Shown here piece after piece: positions 40,298 through 50,196 of a DNA stretch of 64,000 bases. The notes below the pieces were generated by a model. The model was given only the letters and a program-made list of their open reading frames with translations, did not search any database and was not told the origin of the DNA. The DNA is from a virus. How positions within the stretch are numbered: the stretch's first letter is position 1; each line of letters starts with the position of its first letter. The stretch spans positions 21,033-85,032 of the IMG/VR virus record IMGVR_UViG_3300036770_005287. One strand, 5' to 3'. Position numbers and translations under genes: made by a program.

Positions 40298-43200
40298 ATG
40301 AGCCAACTATTCCTTGCGCGGGCGCGCCGGGCGACGGGGATTCGTGGGATCCTGTCCGCCTTTGATGCGTGCCTCCCAAAATCAAATAAGGCTTTTGGCG
40401 TTGAAATGGTCGGCAGCAATGCTGATGAACGACGTAAAGCCAATGCTGCTGCTATCTCTGTCCTCGAATCAAATCCAGATCCAACACTGCTGACTGACCA
40501 AGAAAAGCAAGCACTGCGCGGCTATACCGGTCGGGGCGGCATCGGTGATTCAACCAATGAATACTACACACCAAAAGCGCTGGCTTCCGGCGTGTGGGAC
40601 TTGCTGAAGAGCTTTGGTTTTAGCGGCGGCAACGTCTGCGAACCAAGCTGTGCCACCGGCGTTTTTAACGAAACAAAGCTGGAAAACACCATTATCACCG
40701 GTGCTGAAGTGGATCCAACGTCCAGCCGCATTAACCAGCTGCTGCACCCGGATGACACTATTCACAATATGCCGTTTGAGGCCTTAGCCAAGGTGACGCC
40801 TGACGGCACTTTTGATGCGGTGATCGGCAACGCGCCTTTTGGCGCCCGGATGAATGCATTTGCCAACCAGGATGATGCGTACCGGGACATGAAAACGAAT
40901 GAGCAGTACTTTGTAATGCGCTCAATCGACAAAGTAAAGCCTGGCGGACTGGTTGTGCTTATCGTCAATACAGCAATCGTCAGCACTAAATCACTCAATA
41001 AATTCCGGGCAAAGGTGGCGAGAAAGGCCGAGTTTTTGGGCGCGCACCGCATCCCATCGGGCACCTTTGGCGCATCAGGCAGTGATTCTGTGGTGACTGA
41101 CGTTGTTGTATTCAGAAAGCACCCTGAAGACCTGGCAGAGCGCATTGAAAGCCTGCGGGACAGCGTATTGAAAGACGCCAACGTGCTGTGGGACACCTTT
41201 ATCAGCGGTAACTGGTTTAAAGAAGACGGCCGCAAGTTTGTGCACGGTGAAGTCTTAGAAGGCGCCGGCCAATGGGGCAGTGACTTAGTTGTGATTCCAG
41301 GCTTGCCAAAAGCTGAAGCCGGGCAGCGCTTAACAGCTGAGCAGCGTATCGAGAAACTGAACAAAATTGACGGCCATAACGCTGCCATCGCTAAAAAGCT
41401 CAGCATGAAATTCGACAGCCGCATTGATTGGGATTTGCTCGAATCAGCAGAGCCAGTGACACCGACGTATACAGACGGCGATCGCCGGATGATTAACGGC
41501 CGCTGGTATGAAATGGAACTGGGCCAATGGTTGCCGGTACCCGTTGCAGAAAGCTCAGGCACGCTGGACGCTGAGAAATACGGCTTTAGCTCTATCACCG
41601 ACCTGACCGACGCTATGAGCGATATCCGCGGCGCTATCCGCTTGCCGATGAATCAGCTCAACAACATCTACAGCAACATGCGCGACAAGCTACCGCTCGA
41701 AGTGCAGGCGGCTTTCCAGCTGGCAAATCAGGTAGGGCCTGAGCATCGGGAGCGCCTGGTAAAAGGCGCACTGATTGGTTCACTGCTGCAGGCATTCAAT
41801 GAACGCCGCGACCGCGACTATGACGATTCGACAGAAGTCACTGAGCTGCAGCAAATGTGTCGCCACATGTTCGACACCCTGGGGGATAGCAACAACGTGC
41901 GCGGCCTCAAGGGCCTCACCGGTGACAGCGCCGCCAGCTATAAGTTTTTTGCCGCTGCAATGGATGAGAACGGCCAATTCCGCAACCTGTTATCGGGCGA
42001 AGTGGAAAAGACCAAGATCTACATTCACGACCACGAAAACGCCGAGCATGTGATTGAAATGCTGACCGCCAACCTTGACGGCGGGATCACGCTCGACCAA
42101 TTCCGGGACCGGTACGAGGGCACCTGGACATCGCTTAGTGATGATGAGTTGCTGGACAAGCTGGCAATGCTGGAAAACGTGGCAATTGACCACAATGGCA
42201 ACCTGCAGCTAATGGACCGCGCTTGTTCTGGCGATATCACCAAAAACCGCGCCCGCATCATGCAAGGCCTGGCAAACACAATGCTCAGTGATGCTGTACG
42301 GCAGAATTTAAGCCGCCAGCTCGACACCATTAAGCGCCGGCGCAAGTGGACCAAGGCTGAGCGTATTAACTTTGGTATGCGCGACCCGTATATCCCGCGC
42401 AACCTGGTTTTAGAGTTTTTGCAGTCTGAAGGCTTTGAAGATCTGAAGTATGTCGGCGTAACGCACCAGGAGAACGTGGACACTGGCGCGCTGGATATGG
42501 TCGAAGTTGACGACTACACCGGCCCGGATGGCTTCTATACCGGCTATTACACGCAAGACGGTGCGCAAAAAACCCGTAAAGACGATGACGGCGGCACCCT
42601 GGGGGCGCAGCTGGAAAAATACCTGAACGGTTTACTGGTCCGCTCTTCTGATGCAAAAGAAAACTCTAAATACCGCGACAAGATCCGCGCCTTAGAAACC
42701 CGTTTCCAGGCGTTTATCCGCCAGCACGATAGCGCTGATGAGCTGGTTGAACGCTATAACGACATGTATAACGGCCATATTCCGTTTGAGCACAGTGATG
42801 CACCTATCGCGTTTGAAGGCGTGTCCGGTGAAGTGGTGCACAAAGGCTATCAATGCTCAGGCATTCGCCGGGCGGTCGAAGAGGGCGGCGGGATTTTAGG
42901 CTTTGGTACCGGTCTTGGTAAAACGTTCACAGCCCTTGGCGCTGCCAAGTACGCAACGCAAACAAAGCGCGCGCGTCGTGTCTGTGTCGTGGTACCTAAA
43001 GCGGTCAATGAGAACTGGATCAATGAAACCGTGCTGTTTTACGGCGCTGGCAATTTAAACGATGTCATGTTTGTGGGCTTTGACCTTGTGCGTAACGACG
43101 CCGGGGAACTGACAACCACGCCAATTATCGGCGGTGATGGCAAACAGAAGATTAACCCGACATCAGGCAATCCGATGAGCAATCCAGTGCTGCGCGAAAG

Positions 43201-46200
43201 CAGCCCGGAAGAAATCACACGGAAAATGCACTTAATCCCGCACAGCAACGTCAGCCTGGTGCTGATGACCAAAGAGCAATACGCCCGCATTCCGCTCAAA
43301 GCGCAAACGCTGGATGACAACGCGCAAGAGCACTTAACTGCGCACCAATTAAAAGACCATGTGGCTATGGTGGCGAAGGGCTATAAGCAGCAAGCCAAAA
43401 AAGAAGCGGTCTTAAACAAGTTCAGCGATGCGGGCACTGAGAAAGTGCAGGAATATCCGTACTTCGAAGACATGAACTTTGACATGGTGATAGTCGATGA
43501 GGCCCACAACTACCGCAACAGCCAGGATGCAGGCCAAATCAGCCGCGGCTTAGTCTATGTATCTGCAGGCCAAGAGGCGCAAGTGGCTGCTGATATGCGT
43601 CAAAAGCTGCAGTACGTCAAACGCAAAAACAACGGCCGGGGCGCACTGCTGCTGACCGCTACACCAACGCCCAACAGTCCGCTGGATATCTACAACATGC
43701 TGTCGCATGTGATGACTACAGAAGAGTGGCTGAAACTTGGCATTGCCAACCAGGATGATTTTATCCGGGCATTCGGTGAAGTCTCTGAAGTCATGATCAA
43801 CCGCATCAGCGGCGGCGTTGCCTACGTCGAAGGCCTGACCGGCTTTAAGAATCTGGATGCGTTACGCTCATTGTTCCAGAAGTACGTGAATAAAAAGAAC
43901 GTCGATGACGTGGCAGAAGATGTCAAAGTGCCGAAAGTTGTGGACCAGGTAGCAAAAGTAACCTTGTCAACAGATCAGGCCGATGCGTACAACGTGCTGC
44001 GCCTGCGTGCCCGCATGATCAGTGAGCACGCCAGCGGGGCAGATCCACGCGATAACGCCACCGATGAAGAAATAGCGCTGATTGATGAGCTCGAAGCGCG
44101 GTACCCGGATGATCAGCTGTTCAGCGTCATTCGTGATATGGACCGCGTGTGTACGGATATCGAGCTGTACCAGGGCGCCATGAGTTTTGTGTTCAGCAAG
44201 GACAAAGCCGCCAGCGCGAAAAAACTGATGGCAAGCCTCAAGCCAAGCAAAACAAAGACAATCAGCGACCGTAACGAATCGGGTGATCCGGTGAAGGTGA
44301 AAGTTGAGCTGAAATTAAACCTGCAGGAACGCACCGATAGCCAGGGCAACTACATTGCCAAAATCAATATGGAATTTGAGCAGGACGTACTGGCGGCCCT
44401 GAAGAAGCACGGTTTAAGTCAGCGGGATATCACGCACCCACTGAGCCCGAAATATGCGGCCATGGTTGAGCGGCTGAAAGAAGGCTTAGCGAAGGGCGGC
44501 AAACAGCTGATTTTCAGCGAAGAGAAAAGCCAGCATAAGAAACTGCACCGCATTCTATGCCACCACTTAGGCCTGGAACCGACGCAAATCGGTATTTTAA
44601 ACGGCGATACTGTGGCCGGCGTTGAAAGCGCAGTCAACGATGAGAACGCTAAGGCCGCGCGTAAAGCTGCCAGCGACAATGCTGAAGCGATGGATGAAGA
44701 CACCATTGAACTTGAGGGCATTGAAGCAATTGCCAGCCGTTACAACAGCGGCGAATTCAAAGTGCTCATTCTCAATAAAAAGGGCGAAGTTGGCGTAAAC
44801 CTTCACATAGGCACGTCAGATATTCACCACGCCACACTGCCATGGACGCGTGACAGCTTAACTCAGCGTAATGGCCGGGGCGCCCGTGTCGGCGCACCAC
44901 AAGATGAGGTAACTTCTCACATTTACGTCAATGACGGCAGCTTTGACGTTTTCCGAAAAGAAACCATCGACCGTAAAGGCGCCTGGCAAGATGAGCTTTT
45001 CCACGGTGAAGGCGCGCGCATCGATAACGGTGATGCTGAGCCAGACTTTGATGTCCGGGCTATTTTAGCCAGTAACGTCGAAGAGTACCGGGCGCAGATG
45101 GCAGAGCAGCGCCGCTTGGCTGAAGAAGCGTTGAAAAAGGAAAAGGCCGCTGAGGCTGCTATTTCACTGCACAACTACATCAAAGCCGTGAAATTAATGG
45201 ACCGCAATATCGATGCTGAGCGCGATGCAGAAGCCAAGCAGCAAGAGCACGTCAGCAAATTGACTGCAGATTTTGAGCGGTTAACGGCTGAAGTGGACAA
45301 CGCGCGCACAGCCTGGAAAGCGCTGAGCGAAACCAACGGCGCTGATCCGGCCGCTGTGAGCATGCTTCGAAACCGCTGGCGCCAGGCTAACGGCAAAGCT
45401 GTAGATCAGCAAAAACTGTTGCGTGCTGCTGAAAAGCGTTTAGCTCAGGTGAAATCACTGATCCAGTCAATCACGCGTGCCAAAGGACAGGCCAAGCTGA
45501 TGCGGACCAACGTGGAATCGGCCATCGAGCAAGGTTTACTCAATGTGACGATGAGCGATTTGGACAAGGGCGGCGACCTGGCTGTCACCAATGGCCGCAT
45601 TTTCCGGGTAGGCGAGTACTACAGCGCGACTTATGTCAGCAACTACGGCCGCAACCGCGACAAGGAGCAAATTGTTGTGCGCATCGTTGAGCTGAACCCG
45701 GATCAGACTACTTGTAAGGCTATGGCCGTGTTTGGCTATCGTAAGAATTCAACTTACGACATGCAGCTGAAAATGTTTGGCAACCGGATTGAAGTCAACG
45801 AGGATGAAATCACCCTCCGCCAGCGGCTGGAATCTATCAGCTATTCAGAAATTCAGTCTGTACTGGACCGCAACGAGTTTTACCGGCGTCTGCGCGATGG
45901 ACATGTAAACAAGCACATGGAAGTTTTAACGCGGGAGTCCGACGGCTTCAATATGCGCAGCCTGTACGCGATATCTGACGATGAGATAGACACCATTGTT
46001 TACCCGGACTTTGCTGACACGAAACTGCGTGAAGAAATGATCCAGTATGCGTTAAAGACAATGACAGGGCAGGGCGCCGGTGCAAGCTATGGCCTTGGTC
46101 GCAAGGCGAAATTAGTTTTAGGCGCTGACTGGGAAAACGTGGTTGCCAGCGCTGATCCGAATGCGCCAACAGATGAAGATATTGCAAAATGGCTGTCTGA

Positions 46201-47110
46201 ACGCGTTGCGGACTATGAAGGCCGAACCGGCATTAGCTACCCGGAAGTGCTGCGCAGAAACCAACAGGCGCAAGCCTATTCAGAAACCTTGCTCAAAACC
46301 ATCTATCGCCGGCGCTTTAGTGAAGACATGCCAGGCACAACCGGCCGCCAGAAGTATGATCAGGCCGTCGTTGCGCACGTTGATGCGAAAATCGCAGAGT
46401 TAAAAGAGGCCATGAACGCCTACTTAAAACAAATCGAGGACCGCAACAGCGCTGCAGTGGCAAAAGCCCTGGCAGATGATGCTGATACCATCCGCAACCG
46501 CCTGAAAAACCGGCCTAAGCGTTTACCGCGCAGCTGGTCTGCATATTCTGCGGACGCCTGGGAAGAACTGACCGACGCACTTAAAGGTACGCCGTATGAG
46601 TCTGAGCCGGCTTATCTGGTGGCTGACCTGTTATCAGCAGGCTATACGCCGTACATCAGCCCGAGTGCTGAGAATTGGGCGGTATTGGATGATGACATCG
46701 GGCGGTCAATTATCAATCTGAGTGAGCAGGCCAGCCGCTATAGTGGCAAGCTGGATAACTTCTTAGCTGGGGCGCTTGCTATGGCTGAGACTGTCACGCC
46801 ATCCACGTCCGCCAGCGCCGATCAGTTAGGTGAAATATCCTTTGCCAAGGCATTACTTGAAAAGCACGGTATCAGCTGCCGGCGCAATACCGCGTTTTGC
46901 TCAGGCAAGCCGGCTTATAGCTGGATTGGATTGCATGATCCGAAAGGCTATGGTGCTACACTGCAGAAAACGCTGGCGGGTAAAACCAACCCAAACAAAG
47001 CAAAACTGGGCGCTGTCTGGTGCGGTAAAGATACAAACGGCATGGCCGAACACTGGCTTATTCCGGCTGATATCGATCCGGCTATCGTCATCGAAGTTTT
47101 TGGGCTTTAA
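40298..47110 (+). CDS. darB: DarB-like giant methylase-helicase antirestriction protein
   Basis: 2270 residues, near P1 DarB. An N-terminal adenine methylase part has EPSCATGVF (SAM motif I, about 127) and DAVIGNAPFG (motif IV with NAPF for NPPF). An SF2 helicase follows: GTGLGKT (about 870), IVDEAHNYRN (about 1065), LLTATPTPN, LIFSEEKSQHKK and QRNGRGARVG (about 1522). A coiled coil (1620-1740) and a long C-terminal part follow. In P1, DarB is packed in the head and protects incoming DNA from type I restriction. An ATG at 40406 is a possible alternative start. It is the only large plus-strand gene here. Confidence 0.92.
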   Translation: MSQLFLARARRATGIRGILSAFDACLPKSNKAFGVEMVGSNADERRKANAAAISVLESNPDPTLLTDQEKQALRGYTGRGGIGDSTNEYYTPKALASGVWDLLKSFGFSGGNVCEPSCATGVFNETKLENTIITGAEVDPTSSRINQLLHPDDTIHNMPFEALAKVTPDGTFDAVIGNAPFGARMNAFANQDDAYRDMKTNEQYFVMRSIDKVKPGGLVVLIVNTAIVSTKSLNKFRAKVARKAEFLGAHRIPSGTFGASGSDSVVTDVVVFRKHPEDLAERIESLRDSVLKDANVLWDTFISGNWFKEDGRKFVHGEVLEGAGQWGSDLVVIPGLPKAEAGQRLTAEQRIEKLNKIDGHNAAIAKKLSMKFDSRIDWDLLESAEPVTPTYTDGDRRMINGRWYEMELGQWLPVPVAESSGTLDAEKYGFSSITDLTDAMSDIRGAIRLPMNQLNNIYSNMRDKLPLEVQAAFQLANQVGPEHRERLVKGALIGSLLQAFNERRDRDYDDSTEVTELQQMCRHMFDTLGDSNNVRGLKGLTGDSAASYKFFAAAMDENGQFRNLLSGEVEKTKIYIHDHENAEHVIEMLTANLDGGITLDQFRDRYEGTWTSLSDDELLDKLAMLENVAIDHNGNLQLMDRACSGDITKNRARIMQGLANTMLSDAVRQNLSRQLDTIKRRRKWTKAERINFGMRDPYIPRNLVLEFLQSEGFEDLKYVGVTHQENVDTGALDMVEVDDYTGPDGFYTGYYTQDGAQKTRKDDDGGTLGAQLEKYLNGLLVRSSDAKENSKYRDKIRALETRFQAFIRQHDSADELVERYNDMYNGHIPFEHSDAPIAFEGVSGEVVHKGYQCSGIRRAVEEGGGILGFGTGLGKTFTALGAAKYATQTKRARRVCVVVPKAVNENWINETVLFYGAGNLNDVMFVGFDLVRNDAGELTTTPIIGGDGKQKINPTSGNPMSNPVLRESSPEEITRKMHLIPHSNVSLVLMTKEQYARIPLKAQTLDDNAQEHLTAHQLKDHVAMVAKGYKQQAKKEAVLNKFSDAGTEKVQEYPYFEDMNFDMVIVDEAHNYRNSQDAGQISRGLVYVSAGQEAQVAADMRQKLQYVKRKNNGRGALLLTATPTPNSPLDIYNMLSHVMTTEEWLKLGIANQDDFIRAFGEVSEVMINRISGGVAYVEGLTGFKNLDALRSLFQKYVNKKNVDDVAEDVKVPKVVDQVAKVTLSTDQADAYNVLRLRARMISEHASGADPRDNATDEEIALIDELEARYPDDQLFSVIRDMDRVCTDIELYQGAMSFVFSKDKAASAKKLMASLKPSKTKTISDRNESGDPVKVKVELKLNLQERTDSQGNYIAKINMEFEQDVLAALKKHGLSQRDITHPLSPKYAAMVERLKEGLAKGGKQLIFSEEKSQHKKLHRILCHHLGLEPTQIGILNGDTVAGVESAVNDENAKAARKAASDNAEAMDEDTIELEGIEAIASRYNSGEFKVLILNKKGEVGVNLHIGTSDIHHATLPWTRDSLTQRNGRGARVGAPQDEVTSHIYVNDGSFDVFRKETIDRKGAWQDELFHGEGARIDNGDAEPDFDVRAILASNVEEYRAQMAEQRRLAEEALKKEKAAEAAISLHNYIKAVKLMDRNIDAERDAEAKQQEHVSKLTADFERLTAEVDNARTAWKALSETNGADPAAVSMLRNRWRQANGKAVDQQKLLRAAEKRLAQVKSLIQSITRAKGQAKLMRTNVESAIEQGLLNVTMSDLDKGGDLAVTNGRIFRVGEYYSATYVSNYGRNRDKEQIVVRIVELNPDQTTCKAMAVFGYRKNSTYDMQLKMFGNRIEVNEDEITLRQRLESISYSEIQSVLDRNEFYRRLRDGHVNKHMEVLTRESDGFNMRSLYAISDDEIDTIVYPDFADTKLREEMIQYALKTMTGQGAGASYGLGRKAKLVLGADWENVVASADPNAPTDEDIAKWLSERVADYEGRTGISYPEVLRRNQQAQAYSETLLKTIYRRRFSEDMPGTTGRQKYDQAVVAHVDAKIAELKEAMNAYLKQIEDRNSAAVAKALADDADTIRNRLKNRPKRLPRSWSAYSADAWEELTDALKGTPYESEPAYLVADLLSAGYTPYISPSAENWAVLDDDIGRSIINLSEQASRYSGKLDNFLAGALAMAETVTPSTSASADQLGEISFAKALLEKHGISCRRNTAFCSGKPAYSWIGLHDPKGYGATLQKTLAGKTNPNKAKLGAVWCGKDTNGMAEHWLIPADIDPAIVIEVFGL

Positions 47111-47120
47111 TCTGATGAGC

Positions 47121-47137
47121 GATTTACACTGTAAATC
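47121..47137. promoter_or_regulatory. 17-bp palindrome, copy 4
   Basis: GATTTACACTGTAAATC, extended symmetrically to 21 bp by GC and GC; it lies between darB and the gene at 47163. Confidence 0.65.
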
Positions 47138-47162
47138 GCTTTAATTTCATAGAGATAACTAT

Positions 47163-47621
47163 ATGAGCATAGTGATTTTACCGGATGATGTCGTAAAGCT
47201 GCCAGAAGAGGCACTGAGCCAATTCTTGGAAGATAACCGCGACGGCCTGAGCGATGATGATTTTGTGAAGCGTTACGCTGAAGGCTTGGCGACAAGCCTG
47301 ATTAGCAAGCCAGCAGTTTACCGGACCTTTGGCGCGCACTGGTGGCCGCTCAAGCGTATTCTGCTGGCGCGCGGACTGCTGCCAGCGCAATACGGTGATA
47401 GCTTTGATTCAGAAGCGGACCGGCTTTTCAGTCAATCTACGGATGCGTTAACTGTCTGCGCGGCGCACCTGGCGCAGCAAGACAATGTTTATGGCCGGAT
47501 GGCCGGGGACATGCAGTTTGTGTACGAGCGGACCAATGGCGAAGCGTATGAGTTCATTCTTGAAGATGATGCGCTGGAACAAAATATTTTCGCTGCGAAA
47601 ATAGCGCCAGCTTTATCATAG
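47163..47621 (+). CDS. Hypothetical protein downstream of darB, 152 aa
   Basis: Acidic, helical protein (MSIVILPDDVVKLPEEALSQFLEDNRDGLSDDDFVKRYAEG). Start ATG follows AGAGATAACT. It may be coexpressed with darB or regulated separately through the palindrome upstream. A terminator follows. Confidence 0.6.
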   Translation: MSIVILPDDVVKLPEEALSQFLEDNRDGLSDDDFVKRYAEGLATSLISKPAVYRTFGAHWWPLKRILLARGLLPAQYGDSFDSEADRLFSQSTDALTVCAAHLAQQDNVYGRMAGDMQFVYERTNGEAYEFILEDDALEQNIFAAKIAPALS

Positions 47622-47693
47622 GTGCTCTGGTTGATTGCCCCCAGTTAACCAGGTAGGCATCCCTCAGCCTGTTTTGTGTCCTCAGTAAACAAA

Positions 47694-47717
47694 AGCCCGC
47701 GCAATGCGGGCTTTTTA
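47694..47717. terminator. Bidirectional terminator
   Basis: AGCCCGC and GCGGGCT around GCAAT with T5 on the plus strand; T4 on the other strand. Confidence 0.8.
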
Positions 47718-47767
47718 TTGGGCGTTTTGTAGCTCTAAGTTTCTGGCCTTCAGCTGTGCGCGTTGCT

Positions 47768-48073
47768 TTACCTAATTCTGACGCCCACGGCTAATATGCT
47801 GTTCATCACTTCAATAGAGTCAAGCATCCCATTTCCATGAGCTTTCGGTAGGTCAACGAAAAGGCCGCTGATCCATTCCGCGACCGCCTCGCAATTAAGA
47901 ACTTGAAGGACTTCAGAGCAAGCAGTACATTGCAACTCAAAGACCATAGATATATCAGCAAGGCTTAATTTACCATCACACTTTCCATCAGCTACCTTTG
48001 CTGTAGGGCGCCACACCAGATCTCCACTGTGACATTTATGGCAATGAGTGTGCTTCTGTTTTTCCTGGTCCAT
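47768..48073 (-). CDS. Zinc-binding hypothetical protein, 101 aa
   Basis: An N-terminal HCHKCH and a central CTAC form a likely zinc ribbon; the rest is helical. No family is recognised. Confidence 0.55.
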   Translation of the reverse strand: MDQEKQKHTHCHKCHSGDLVWRPTAKVADGKCDGKLSLADISMVFELQCTACSEVLQVLNCEAVAEWISGLFVDLPKAHGNGMLDSIEVMNSILAVGVRIR

Positions 48074-48085
48074 CTGTCAGGTCTC

Positions 48086-48406
48086 CTATGCCGCTTTTTC
48101 GCGGTCACTGCAAAGTTTGTGTAGCTCTAAAAACTCTTCAAAAGTAAGGCTGTCAATCCAATCGCCGTATTCATCCTCAGTCATGGCATCAAACCGTTCG
48201 CTACCAATGGATTTCAACTTTGCACGCAGGCTAATACGATGCGGATTTTCTTCAGGGTCTTGATCAGAAACCTGCTCAACCACCACTGGTTTGACCGGCT
48301 CTTTGACAAGACCAGGCATATTAATTGTGTTGCGAGAAGGGTTTGCCAGCTCCGACATCAGATACTGTACAAGCTGCAACGCCTCTTCACGACTAAGTTC
48401 AAGCAT
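48086..48406 (-). CDS. Acidic hypothetical protein, 106 aa
   Basis: MLELSREEALQLVQYLMSELANPS, then a charged region, DAMTEDEYGDWIDSLTFEEFLELHKLC. No motif is recognised. Confidence 0.5.
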   Translation of the reverse strand: MLELSREEALQLVQYLMSELANPSRNTINMPGLVKEPVKPVVVEQVSDQDPEENPHRISLRAKLKSIGSERFDAMTEDEYGDWIDSLTFEEFLELHKLCSDREKAA

Positions 48407-48450
48407 CTGACCTGTATCCTCTATCGAAAAATTGACTTAAAGCTGCACGG

Positions 48451-48663
48451 TTACACCGTAAAGCCGGTAAATTTTGCCCGCGACGTATCAAGCATCAGCT
48501 TTTTCATGGCCAACTGTTCTGTTTCGTCCAACTCAGATACATTCGACTCCAAAAGGCCAGCTGCAGCTAAGATATCGGCGGCAAAAACAGGCTGATCAAA
48601 TTCGACCATAAGGCCAGCAGAATAAAAAATACCCTGCTCAAAATCACTTAACTTCTTAGCCAT
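48451..48663 (-). CDS. Hypothetical protein, 70 aa
   Basis: MAKKLSDFEQGIFYSAGLMVEFDQPVFAADILAAAGL; helical, 12 bp after the MazF-like stop, so it may be the third gene of that toxin-antitoxin operon. Confidence 0.5.
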   Translation of the reverse strand: MAKKLSDFEQGIFYSAGLMVEFDQPVFAADILAAAGLLESNVSELDETEQLAMKKLMLDTSRAKFTGFTV

Positions 48664-48675
48664 GTTCGTTTTCCT

Positions 48676-49017
48676 TTATTCCAGAATTGCAGCCACAATG
48701 GCCAGCACTTCGTTGACGATTTCTGCAGGGGCTTTTTCGACTTTCACCGCCTGCCGCGCTGTCAAATCAACAGAGCGAATGCCGTTGGCAAGTACAACAC
48801 CTTGGGTATCGGTGCCTGACCCCATCAGTGTCACAGCAAAGCCCTCAAAACGAGCATAGTTACCACCTTGTGTAATCGGGGCGATCACTGTAAGGCCAAG
48901 CTTGTTAAACTGCTTGGTAGACAGCACCAAACAAGGCCGCATATCGCCCTGAATCTCATTACCGGCAGTCGGGTTTAAACAGGCCCGTACAATGTCGCCA
49001 CGTTCAAATACAGCCAT
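48676..49017 (-). CDS. MazF/ChpB-family toxin (mRNA endonuclease)
   Basis: 113 residues: ERGDIVRACLNPTAGNEIQGDMRPCLVLSTKQFNKLG is the PemK/MazF core (RGDIV, P-x-x-GxE, RPxLVLS), followed by APITQGGNYARFEGFAVTL and LANGIRSVDLTARQA. The Arg and Thr positions for RNA cleavage are kept. It shares one base with the antitoxin gene upstream. Confidence 0.92.
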   Translation of the reverse strand: MAVFERGDIVRACLNPTAGNEIQGDMRPCLVLSTKQFNKLGLTVIAPITQGGNYARFEGFAVTLMGSGTDTQGVVLANGIRSVDLTARQAVKVEKAPAEIVNEVLAIVAAILE

Positions 49018-49271
49018 CAGACTTCAGCTCCAACAGCAGGCGCGGCATCCCAGTCTGCCAGTGCTTGTGGCATTGGCGCAGCCGGATCACACTTTGCCAG
49101 CAAGTCAGCCAGCTTGTATTTCTGGCGCTGGGAGTTTTGAGCAACAACCAATTGGCCATCAATGGCCTTTGCTTCCAACTTGTCGCCTAATTCAAAGCCA
49201 AGCTCTTTGAGCAGCTGAGCTGGTACAACAAGGCCTTTTGAGTTACCAATGCTGCGTAATACAGTTTCCAT
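49017..49271 (-). CDS. MazE/AbrB-family antitoxin
   Basis: 84 residues: METVLRSIGNSKGLVVPAQLLKELGFELGDKLEAKAIDGQLVV is the swapped-hairpin AbrB fold, with a flexible acidic C-terminus for toxin binding. It is preceded by repeated palindromes at 49287-49343 that fit autoregulation. Confidence 0.92.
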   Translation of the reverse strand: METVLRSIGNSKGLVVPAQLLKELGFELGDKLEAKAIDGQLVVAQNSQRQKYKLADLLAKCDPAAPMPQALADWDAAPAVGAEV

Positions 49272-49286
49272 AAAAACCTCACTCGC

Positions 49287-49343
49287 GTTATAACGTAGTT
49301 CTAACTATACGCCTAATTTCAGCAGTGTCAACTTTGTTATAAC
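49287..49343 (-). promoter_or_regulatory. Operator palindromes of the MazEF-like operon
   Basis: GTTATAAC at 49287-49294 and 49336-49343, with TAGTTCTAACTA at 49296-49307 between them. Confidence 0.6.
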
Positions 49344-49348
49344 TATTT

Positions 49349-50062
49349 TCAAATCATAAATCGACGCCGCTTTTTGAACGCTTCCAGTCTCTTAACTTTT
49401 GACTCTTTACGCTGCACAAACCAATCGGCCAGCGGGCTGTACTGGGCAACGTCCATTGCCAGGATAGTACTGACAGTCTCAGCGCTGAATCCGGTCGTTA
49501 TCATAAGGTCAGTGGTACTCATGCCTGCCCTATAACCTTCAATAACCGCCGTTCTGACCAGGCTAAGCCTGTTAACCCCAGTATCAACAAGTCCAGCTTG
49601 CTCTATCAGCCTGTCCAGAAACTTATTCATTGCAGCCGGTGACTGAGCGCTAGCGCCACGGCTCTGCATCGAGAACGGCTTACCCTTGTCGTTTACCAGC
49701 AGCTGGGCAGACGCATCGAGGCCAAGATGATGCTTGCCAGGCTGGCTGTTGATGCCGGATTGCTGCAACCAGTTTAGGTATTGTTCCATCGCATCTTTAA
49801 GCGCCGGATGGCTCATAACTATCGGGCGCTCAAATCCATCGCGTGTGATCTCGTCCGGCAACACAACAAACTCCCGCAGTTCGCCAGTTGGCGAAACAAA
49901 CAGGCCAATCGTGATCAGTGTCAGCTCCGATTCCCGAAGCCCTGCTATACCGGCCAGCAACAACGTCAATTTGTTGCGGTGGCGTAGCGGATCAGTTCTG
50001 CCAAAATTACGGGCAACCAGCTGCTGCCAGAACTCCTCATTGCTTAGAGGTCTGCCTTCCAT
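49349..50062 (-). CDS. Degenerate tyrosine recombinase/integrase-like protein
   Basis: 237 residues. LLLAGIAGLRESELTLITIGLFV matches the first catalytic Arg region. The second box reads LSLVRTAVIEGYRAGMSTTDLMITTGFSAETVSTIL, where the usual His-x-x-Arg has Ser in the His place; a Tyr follows in DVAQYSPLADWF. The layout is that of an integrase catalytic domain, but at least one catalytic residue is missing, so it may be inactive or a DNA-binding derivative. Confidence 0.6.
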   Translation of the reverse strand: MEGRPLSNEEFWQQLVARNFGRTDPLRHRNKLTLLLAGIAGLRESELTLITIGLFVSPTGELREFVVLPDEITRDGFERPIVMSHPALKDAMEQYLNWLQQSGINSQPGKHHLGLDASAQLLVNDKGKPFSMQSRGASAQSPAAMNKFLDRLIEQAGLVDTGVNRLSLVRTAVIEGYRAGMSTTDLMITTGFSAETVSTILAMDVAQYSPLADWFVQRKESKVKRLEAFKKRRRFMI

Positions 50063-50133
50063 TAAAACGCATCCTATAGGTTAAAAATGCGCAATTGTGC
50101 CAACAGTATTTTGTGCTGGCTATCTGCAGGCGT

Positions 50134-50156
50134 TAAAAAGCCGCGACTGGCGCGGC
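50134..50156 (-). terminator. Terminator of the hicAB operon
   Basis: GCCGCG and CGCGGC pair around ACTGG; on the minus strand T5 follows. Confidence 0.75.
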
Positions 50157-50196
50157 TCTCGGGCATGAATGCAGGAAACGTCTGAGGATTTAGATT

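Noticed and set aside
40255-40365. A 36-codon plus-strand frame with AGGA just before darB
   Set aside because: It has a good ribosome site and ends near the proposed darB start, but overlaps darB in another frame and has no recognisable content. It could be a leader peptide; I cannot support it as a gene.
40762-41598. A 278-codon minus-strand open frame inside darB
   Set aside because: Antisense to the conserved methylase part, low complexity, no start context; a shadow.
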